Of a stretch of 26,041 bases of DNA, positions 20,213 through 26,041 are shown piece by piece. The stretch spans positions 1 through 26,041 of the forward strand of contig DHVK01000055.1 in NCBI GenBank assembly GCA_002412625.1. The letters run 5' to 3'. The position numbers and the translations under genes were made by a program. The notes under the pieces were generated by a model. It ran no database searches and was not told the origin of the DNA. It saw only the letters and a program-made list of their open reading frames with translations. Within the stretch, counting starts at the first letter, position 1; each line of letters starts with the position of its first letter. The DNA comes from Cloacimonetes bacterium UBA5210. Its GTDB lineage: Bacteria > Cloacimonadota > Cloacimonadia > Cloacimonadales > Cloacimonadaceae.

Positions 20213-21949
20213 TTAGGGATTGTAGATCAGATTCAGGTTTACATCGCCATTGCCAAGGTTATACCAATCTTGATATTGGGTGCCGCCACTTTCTGCCCAG
20301 GGGGCGAAGCGATAGTAGGCACGGCTGATTTCATGCTGTTCAATGGGGTATTTCCATTGAATCGGCAGGTCCAGCGCCCAAGGTAAGTTGCGATTTGTTT
20401 TGTAATACCGGTTTTGCGCGGGGTTGGTAGTATCGTCATCCATGCCAAACAGCGCAGCGTTAGCGTGAATTGTAGGTGGGTAGCCGGGTAAATGGATTTC
20501 GTGGCCCAAGACGCGGTTAACCATCAGGTAGGGATTCCAGATTCCCCAGAAGGGCAGACTATTTTGATTCAGAGCATCTGTCAGCGTCAATGCGAAACTG
20601 ATCGGAATAGAATCGAAATGCGGCTGATCCAACTGAGAATTCCAGAAGATGCCGCCACCGGGAACGTTGACGAAGTCGTTTGTACTGGAGATTACTTTCA
20701 GGATGCTGTTGCTACCAGCTTCAATGACCTGCATAGCGTAGGGCGCATTATTTCCAAATCCGCTGATCGATTCGATCGCTGAAGCGGGGAAGGGGAATTC
20801 GATGCCAAAAGCGTTCTGGAATGTGGCACCTACTGCTCTGAGCCTGAAGTTGCCATTGATGTCTTTGATTTTCATCTCAGCATCCAGCACCAGGTGCAGT
20901 TGGTAATCCAGCACCAGATCGTTGAAATCGTAATCACCTTGTTGCGGCCACATATCTTCATAGGCCAGAGTTCCCCAACCGGTGGGTGATTCGAGGGGAT
21001 AACGAAGATTGTAGGCTCTCAGCGGATCATCCGGATATTCATCCAGAGAGTCTGCCACGCCGTCGCCATCAGCGTCACTTTCGCCGAAGACTCCGGTGAG
21101 CCCCAGGAAGAAGGCGTCGCCACCGCTTACTTTCACGATATCCAAATCCTGAACCCATTGCGGTACGGTTCTTAGTGCCCATAGGTTTGCCCAGGCCACC
21201 ATTTCTCCGTCCGCACGAATCGCGACATTACCTTGCCAACCGGCGGTCATATTTACAAATGCTCCAGCCGGGGCGTTGAGGTTCTCGGTGGGATTTCCCC
21301 AAGCTGCGATCGTTCCGTTACTTCTTCTGGCAATGGCATGCAGGAACTTACCAGAAATCTGCACAAAGTCGCTACCTGCGGGGATATCTGATAGTTCCCC
21401 ATTCCAGGCAGTCCCCCACCCGACGATCTCGCCGCTGGAGCGAATACCCAGAGAGTAAGTATTTCCGGCAGCGATATCGATGAAAGTGCCACTCGGGACG
21501 TTGCATTGGCCGTTGGCGTTGCTGCCCCAGGCGACCACTTCACCATTCGCGCGGATCGCCAGACTATGGTTGATGCCGGCAGAAATCTTCACAATGTCGT
21601 TATTTGAAGGCACATTCAGTTGCCCGGAAGAATTGCTGCCCCAGGCTACCACCGTGCCATTACCGCGCAATGCCACCGCGTGTTGATCACCGGCGGAGAT
21701 GGCAATGAAACCCACTCCGGCGGGGGAGTTGTTGACCAATTGATTGGCTTGTCCCCAAGTTACTATGGAACCGTTTTCACGCAAGCCGACTCCGTATTTG
21801 TTGCCGGCGGCGATCTCGATAAAATCGTCACCTTCGGGAACATCACGAGCGACGATATTGTGGGGAGAGCCCCAGACCACGATCGTGCCCTGGGCAAATA
21901 GCCCAAGGCTTAGCAAACTGATTATCAGAAATAATACACTCTTCTTCAT
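20213..21949 (-). CDS. Secreted RCC1-like beta-propeller / thrombospondin-3 / LruC-domain protein
   Basis: A 578-residue secreted protein. The signal peptide is about residues 1-20 (ending LLSLGLFAQG). Seven RCC1-like units follow (about 21-285), each marked by a VxWG core such as VVAWGSNSSGQLNVP and EVVAWGSNANGQCNVP; the seventh has WAN for WGN. Seven units make a full propeller. DADGDGVADSLDEYPDDP (about 292-309) is a thrombospondin type-3 calcium-binding repeat. The remainder is a LruC/DUF4842-type domain beginning WGTLAYEDMWPQQGDYDFND. A role in surface display, adhesion or matrix is inferred. AAGGAG overlaps the end of the upstream gene, 9 nt away, so it is the second gene of a two-gene operon. 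Confidence 0.85.
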   Translation of the reverse strand: MKKSVLFLIISLLSLGLFAQGTIVVWGSPHNIVARDVPEGDDFIEIAAGNKYGVGLRENGSIVTWGQANQLVNNSPAGVGFIAISAGDQHAVALRGNGTVVAWGSNSSGQLNVPSNNDIVKISAGINHSLAIRANGEVVAWGSNANGQCNVPSGTFIDIAAGNTYSLGIRSSGEIVGWGTAWNGELSDIPAGSDFVQISGKFLHAIARRSNGTIAAWGNPTENLNAPAGAFVNMTAGWQGNVAIRADGEMVAWANLWALRTVPQWVQDLDIVKVSGGDAFFLGLTGVFGESDADGDGVADSLDEYPDDPLRAYNLRYPLESPTGWGTLAYEDMWPQQGDYDFNDLVLDYQLHLVLDAEMKIKDINGNFRLRAVGATFQNAFGIEFPFPASAIESISGFGNNAPYAMQVIEAGSNSILKVISSTNDFVNVPGGGIFWNSQLDQPHFDSIPISFALTLTDALNQNSLPFWGIWNPYLMVNRVLGHEIHLPGYPPTIHANAALFGMDDDTTNPAQNRYYKTNRNLPWALDLPIQWKYPIEQHEISRAYYRFAPWAESGGTQYQDWYNLGNGDVNLNLIYNP

Positions 21950-21958
21950 GCAAGCTCC

Positions 21959-22321
21959 TTAGGGCATTTCCCGGAAGTTATAAATGAGGTTTCCGCCGCG
22001 GACATTCACGGTTACGGCGAAGGTTTGATACTCTACCACCACTTCTTTGATCGTTTTGGGCAGGATCAACTTTGTGGATAGTCCGTTTTCGGGGCTCATC
22101 TGTGCTTTGAACAGCAGATTGCCACCGGTGGTCTTGATGTAAACCGGCAAGCGCCATGCACCCTGCAGATTCACATCCACAGTGTTGTTCATTTCGTAGT
22201 TAAAATCCTGAGGAACCCGCAGGTCCTTCATGCTCACTTCTGTCAATTCTGTGGCTTTTTTGTCACAAGAAACCAGACCCAAGAGCAGGACAATCAGCGC
22301 GAAGAAAACTAGCTTCTTCAT
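21959..22321 (-). CDS. Small lipoprotein partner of the RCC1/LruC protein
   Basis: A 120-residue lipoprotein. The signal ends in LVSC with Cys19, followed by KKATELTEV. The mature part is beta-rich (MNNTVDVNLQGAWRLPVYIK, STKLILPKTIKEVVVEYQTF, VNVRGGNLIYNF). AAGGAG precedes the ATG at 22321. It is the first gene of the operon with the RCC1/LruC protein. The sequence resembles short lipoproteins or N-terminal parts found with LruC-domain proteins; no enzyme motif is visible. A surface-anchoring or assembly role is inferred from the pairing. Confidence 0.75.
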   Translation of the reverse strand: MKKLVFFALIVLLLGLVSCDKKATELTEVSMKDLRVPQDFNYEMNNTVDVNLQGAWRLPVYIKTTGGNLLFKAQMSPENGLSTKLILPKTIKEVVVEYQTFAVTVNVRGGNLIYNFREMP

Positions 22322-23048
22322 ATCGTTCTCCTTATCGAAGATTTAATAAATTCATTTACTATTTATCTGAACCTCAGCCATGATGGCTAAAGGTAATACT
22401 AATCCAAGCGTACACAGTATGAATACTAGGTGAACAGATATTAATACCCTTACAGGGTGGACTCTATATGAGCTGGAGATTGTGTCAAGTAAATTATTGA
22501 CATGATTGAATATTGGACACTATGCGCTGCGGATAAAAAAACACAAAACGAAGCAAAGAAGCTTTTACAAAGGGCTCTGAAGGAGATTATCTCTATTTCG
22601 TAGCTTGACTACTGGATAGCATCGATGCGGAGGGGCGGTGAGATTTGGACACGGATGTTAACCGGCATACTCTCCGTTTTTATTGCTTGCAAAGCTTTAC
22701 ACGAGTCATTCTTCTTAAAGATATGCAAAATGTGCTTGTCTGGACGGGGCGTCTTGGGTATCCTTCCACTTTTCCCCCGCTGCCGCACATTCTCTTTCCG
22801 GAGTTCATGAAGCTTGGTTCAAGCTATTATGAAGCTGTTATCAAGCTATGAACATAGCACGATGAGAGCTTTACAACTGCTTGATAAGAGCTGCAGAGCA
22901 AGGGCATGGAAGGATATGGACGAACACATCGGGGCAGTATGGCCGGCATGGAGCGACCCGGCAATGAAGCCAATGTGCAGATAAGAGTTGACAGACTAGG
23001 CAAGATAAAAAGAGTTGAAATACTGGTAAATAAGCTGGCGGAGTATTG
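22322..23048. other. Gene-poor 727-bp gap with possible small ORFs
   Basis: No ORF here is convincing. Two short frames look faintly protein-like. One is 22502-22603 (+), 33 residues, MIEYWTLCAADKKTQNEAKK..., with TTGACA overlapping its start but no ribosome site. The other is 22862-22984 (+), 40 residues, MRALQLLDKSCRARAWKDMD.... Both lack a Shine-Dalgarno sequence and are left as candidates. A phased repeat sits at 22810-22847. A TTGACA at 22988-22993, about 55 nt before tilS, lacks a good -10. Confidence 0.4.
22810..22847. repeat. Four AAGCT units phased at exactly 11 bp
   Basis: AAGCT occurs at 22810, 22821, 22832 and 22843, separated by 6-bp spacers (TGGTTC, ATTATG, GTTATC). The exact 11-bp period places all copies on one helical face. 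It lies about 200 bp upstream of tilS. Function unknown. Confidence 0.8.
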
Positions 23049-24500
23049 ATGAGCATTATAAATGAGTATCTTAAGCGCTTGACGGAATATGTAAAGCAAG
23101 AGCAATTGGTCAAAAATGGCGAGAAATTGCTCTTGGCAGTATCAGCAGGTGCGGATTCCACTGCAATGCTATATCTGTTTTCGTGCTTAAGATTTCGCTG
23201 CAATTTCTCGCTGTTGGCAGTGCATATCAATCACCGATTAAGGGGAGGGAGTAGCGATTTGGATGAGCAGCATATCAAGAATACCTGCATGCGGCTGAGT
23301 GTTCCGTTGATCATCCGGCGGATCGATATCTCCGGAGCGCATGATCTGGAAAACCGAGCCCGGCTTGCCAGGTTTGAGGTGTTCAACCAGATTCTGGAAA
23401 GTTACCGTTTTGGGAAGGTGCTATTGGCTCATCATAAATGGGATCTTGCCGAAACGGTGCTTCTGAACCTGTTTCGGGGTTCCGGGCTGGGAGGTATGGC
23501 GGGGATCAAGCCCAAAGCGGGCAATGTGGCGCATCCCATGCTAGCTTTCACTCCTTTGGAGCTACGTGATCTTCTGCTAGAGGCCGGGATCTCCTGGCGC
23601 GAAGACGAATCCAATCTGGACAACCGCTTCACAAGAAACAGAGTGCGCAACGAGCTGATGCCGCATTTGGCAGAAGCCTACAATCCTCAGATTCGGGAAA
23701 AATTGGCCGATGAAGCGGCGATCCTGCTGCAAGCGGATCAATACATCGCCGCGAAGGCAGCGCGCAAGTTCAAAAGAATTGGCTTTGAAAATGGCCGGGG
23801 ACGGGTTATACTCAGTTTACCTGACCTGCGCAAGGCACAGTCGATTGAGCAGTATTACGTGCTAAGAAAAGCCTTCAGCCTGGTCAGCGGATCCCAGCAG
23901 GATTTCTTCGGATGCCATCTCCGAGAGTTAGTGGGATTGATTGAGGCTGAGGGCAGCAAACACATCAGTCTGCCGCGAGGCGTTTTTGCCATCAAACGCT
24001 ATCAGGAGCTGCATTTCAGCCTGTTTCCGGAGGATGTCCGGGCGCCGGTCAGCGAGGCTCTTGTGATTGATGGAGAAAGAGCCAGGGCGGTACACATGGA
24101 TTACCGCTTCAGCTTCAGATATCTGAAAGTGTTGCCCCCGGATCATATAGAAATCAGAACCGGCAGGGTAATCCTGGATGCTGACAAGATAATGGGAAAA
24201 ATCCGCATCCGGGGGCGAGCTGACGGGGATCGTTTTATTCCCTTCGGAATGCGGGACTTCAAGAAGCTGAAAGACTTTTTCATTGACGAAAAAGTAGCCA
24301 AATATGATAGGGATTTGATTCCCATCTTTGAAGATGACGAGAAGATATTCTGGATATGCGGATACCGCATAGATGACAGGGTGCGCTATACTGAAAGCAC
24401 ATCCCGTTTTTTGATGATCGAGGCGGAATCGCTTTTGGAAAACCCAAACCGGGCTGCGAGCCGGAAGAAAAGAGGAACAAATGAACTTGATGAATTGTGA
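23049..24500 (+). CDS. tilS: tRNA(Ile)-lysidine synthase
   Basis: A 483-residue N-type ATP pyrophosphatase that converts the wobble C of tRNA-Ile(CAU) to lysidine. The PP-loop is LLLAVSAGADSTAML (residues 32-37 SAGADS, where most homologues have SGGxDS). It is followed by VHINHRLRGGSSDLDEQH, the HHKWDLAETVLLNLFRGSGL motif and the EDESNLDNRFTRNRVRNELM signature. A C-terminal TilS domain (GRADGDRFIPFGMRDFKKLK) completes the protein. The start is the ATG at 23049 after GGCGGAG. The last 20 nt overlap hpt. Confidence 0.93.
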   Translation: MSIINEYLKRLTEYVKQEQLVKNGEKLLLAVSAGADSTAMLYLFSCLRFRCNFSLLAVHINHRLRGGSSDLDEQHIKNTCMRLSVPLIIRRIDISGAHDLENRARLARFEVFNQILESYRFGKVLLAHHKWDLAETVLLNLFRGSGLGGMAGIKPKAGNVAHPMLAFTPLELRDLLLEAGISWREDESNLDNRFTRNRVRNELMPHLAEAYNPQIREKLADEAAILLQADQYIAAKAARKFKRIGFENGRGRVILSLPDLRKAQSIEQYYVLRKAFSLVSGSQQDFFGCHLRELVGLIEAEGSKHISLPRGVFAIKRYQELHFSLFPEDVRAPVSEALVIDGERARAVHMDYRFSFRYLKVLPPDHIEIRTGRVILDADKIMGKIRIRGRADGDRFIPFGMRDFKKLKDFFIDEKVAKYDRDLIPIFEDDEKIFWICGYRIDDRVRYTESTSRFLMIEAESLLENPNRAASRKKRGTNELDEL

Positions 24501-25026
24501 TATATCAGCAGTGCTGTTCGATGAACGGCGCATCCAAAACCGGATTAGAGAAATTGGCCAACAGATTAACAACGACTACGAAGGCAAAGTGCCGGTGATC
24601 ATCGGCGTGCTAAAGGGTGGATTCATCTTCTTAAGCGACCTTGTGCGCGCCATCACTATCCCCATTGAAATCGATTTTTTGGCCATTTCCAGCTACGGCT
24701 CCGGAACCAGCACCAGCGGCATAGTGAAGATCCGCAAGGATATTGATATCGACCTGCTGGACCGCGATGTGATCATCGTGGAAGACATCGTGGATAGCGG
24801 ACTTTCGCTCCAGTATATCAAAGACTACATCTGGAAACACAAACCTGCCAGCCTGCGCACCTGTGTGCTGCTGGATAAACCGCAGGCGCATAAGATCGAA
24901 ACCAGTTTCGAGTATGTGGGCTTTGAAGTGGGTAACGAGTTTGTGGTGGGTTATGGGCTGGATTTTGCCGAGCGTTACCGCAATTTACCGTTTATTGGAA
25001 TCCTCAAAGAAGAGTGTTATACATGA
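24481..25026 (+). CDS. hpt: Hypoxanthine phosphoribosyltransferase
   Basis: A 181-residue purine-salvage enzyme that joins hypoxanthine or guanine to PRPP. Visible motifs are the GVLKGGFIFLSDLVRAI loop, SYGSGTSTSG, the PRPP-binding VIIVEDIVDSGLS (residues 97-109), and the late VGYGLDFAERYRNLPFIG. The start at 24481 has GAGG just upstream and overlaps the end of tilS by 20 nt; its stop overlaps ftsH as ATGA. The tilS-hpt-ftsH order is widely conserved in bacteria. Confidence 0.95.
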   Translation: MNLMNCDISAVLFDERRIQNRIREIGQQINNDYEGKVPVIIGVLKGGFIFLSDLVRAITIPIEIDFLAISSYGSGTSTSGIVKIRKDIDIDLLDRDVIIVEDIVDSGLSLQYIKDYIWKHKPASLRTCVLLDKPQAHKIETSFEYVGFEVGNEFVVGYGLDFAERYRNLPFIGILKEECYT

Positions 25027-26041
25027 AATATTGGCTTTTAACAGCCGGATTGCTCAGCTCTGCGGGACTGAAAGCCCAAATCTCTGCAGATAGTCTGGCG
25101 CTCCCTCCGGCTGATATTCCGGCTGTGATGGACGGATTTTCGGAAATGCTGCGTTGGTTTATCTATGGGATCGTGATTGTATCCGTGATCGGTTTGATCC
25201 GGATGTTTCAGGCCAAACGCAGGGTGAATGGAACCAAAGCCCCTGAAGCTCCCAAGGTGGATGCTCAGGGCAGACCAATCCCGGGTACCAGTAAATCCAA
25301 ATCCTGGGCACCTTTTGCCGTGATCATGATCCTGCTGGCAGTAAGTCTGTGGCTGAGCTACGGTAGCAAGCGGGAGACCGTCACCAAAGAAAGCTACAGT
25401 AACTTTATGCTGCGCGTTTCGAACGAGAGTATTAAAGAAGTTCAGTTTACAGACCGCGACATGATCTATACCGATGCCGCGGATCGAAAGTTCAGCACTT
25501 CGATCCCTTTTGATGACGCGCGATTGGTGGACAGCTTACTGGTGCGGGGCATCAAGGTCTTTACTGCCAAGCCTGCCGGCTGGCTGGGGATTGTGATCTC
25601 GCTATTGCCCTTTGTGGTCTTGATCGGGTTTTATCTCTTGATCATGAACCGTATGACAAATCAGAGTTCCAAGGCCTTCAGCTTCGGCAAAAGCAAAGCC
25701 AGACTGCATGAAGCCAGCAAATCTGGAGTCACTTTCAAAGATGTGGCAGGCGTGGATGAAGCCAAAGAGGAATTGCAGGAAATCGTGGAGTTTCTGAAAG
25801 ATCCAAATCGGTTTCAGCGTCTGGGCGGCAGAATCCCGCGCGGAGTGCTGCTGGTGGGGCGTCCCGGAACCGGTAAGACTCTTCTGGCCAAAGCGGTATC
25901 CGGAGAAGCGGGAGTTCCCTTCTTCTCGATATCCGGCTCGGATTTTGTGGAGATGTTTGTCGGCGTCGGTGCCTCCCGGGTGCGCGATCTATTTGAGCAA
26001 GGCAAGAAAAACGCCCCCTGCATTATCTTTATTGATGAGAT
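25023..26041 (+). CDS. ftsH: ATP-dependent zinc metalloprotease FtsH (5' part, with extended N-terminus)
   Basis: The first 339 codons, cut by the window edge. Walker A is GRPGTGKT (residues 279-286; the usual second residue is Pro) and Walker B is CIIFIDE at the very end; DVAGVDEAKEEL and FVEMFVGVGASRVRDLFEQG are typical FtsH. The AAA domain begins about 87 residues later than in E. coli FtsH. The extra part has a signal-like start (MKYWLLTAGLLSSAGLKA) and an added membrane helix (RWFIYGIVIVSVIGLIRMF). The normal two helices follow (APFAVIMILLAVSLWL and WLGIVISLLPFVVLIGFYLL) with the periplasmic domain between them. The peptidase HEXXH lies beyond the window. The start overlaps hpt. Confidence 0.95.
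   Translation, partial: MKYWLLTAGLLSSAGLKAQISADSLALPPADIPAVMDGFSEMLRWFIYGIVIVSVIGLIRMFQAKRRVNGTKAPEAPKVDAQGRPIPGTSKSKSWAPFAVIMILLAVSLWLSYGSKRETVTKESYSNFMLRVSNESIKEVQFTDRDMIYTDAADRKFSTSIPFDDARLVDSLLVRGIKVFTAKPAGWLGIVISLLPFVVLIGFYLLIMNRMTNQSSKAFSFGKSKARLHEASKSGVTFKDVAGVDEAKEELQEIVEFLKDPNRFQRLGGRIPRGVLLVGRPGTGKTLLAKAVSGEAGVPFFSISGSDFVEMFVGVGASRVRDLFEQGKKNAPCIIFIDE

Overview
The window looks like chromosome from a Gram-negative bacterium of the Fibrobacterota-Chlorobiota-Bacteroidota superphylum. Candidatus Cloacimonadota is my best guess. The clues are a TonB-dependent receptor with a carboxypeptidase-like regulatory domain paired with a DUF4249-type lipoprotein, an RCC1/thrombospondin-3/LruC surface protein, a decayed NPFNPETTI-type C-terminal domain, and the rpmH-rnpA-yidD-yidC-jag operon. 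The lineage call is inference.

Layout. (1) 1-943: a broken IS4-superfamily transposase running off the left edge. (2) About 1050-1385: AT-rich non-coding DNA with four perfect and one near-perfect DnaA boxes in 261 bp, read here as the chromosomal origin or part of it. (3) 1421-1707: the decayed 3' end of a gene for a secreted protein with a FlgD-like C-terminal domain. (4) About 1763-11276: a compact Mu-like transposable element. An autocleaving LexA/CI-type repressor faces a leftward early operon: a DNA-binding protein containing a translated repeat array, a DDE transposase (A), an AAA+ ATPase (B), accessory and regulatory genes (DUF3164, a GemA-like protein, HTH proteins), then small terminase, large terminase and a MuF-type head protein. 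No portal, capsid, tail or lysis gene is present, yet every gene in the element is intact. (5) 11503-14838: DUF4249 lipoprotein and TonB-dependent receptor (leftward). (6) 15111-15842: CIRCE-controlled groES with trxA and a terminator. (7) 15931-20013: rpmH-rnpA-yidD-yidC-jag-metallohydrolase operon and a strong terminator. (8) 20166-22321: a leftward two-gene surface-protein operon. (9) 22322-23048: a gene-poor gap with phased repeats. (10) 23049-26041: tilS-hpt-ftsH, with ftsH cut by the right edge.

The most interesting structure is the Mu-like element. The 10-bp motif CACTGTGACA (or a 9-bp core of it) occurs nine times: once at the left end, twice at the right end, and six times as three inverted pairs inside the first early gene. 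The outermost copies face each other as 5'-TGT...ACA-3'. The repressor and early operon are driven by two face-to-face promoters whose start points coincide at the centre of an inverted repeat, a layout suited to a mutually exclusive lysogeny/transposition switch. With packaging genes and a head-morphogenesis protein but no particle genes, the element may be a complete Mu-like phage satellite or 'packaging transposon'. A deletion remnant is the main alternative.
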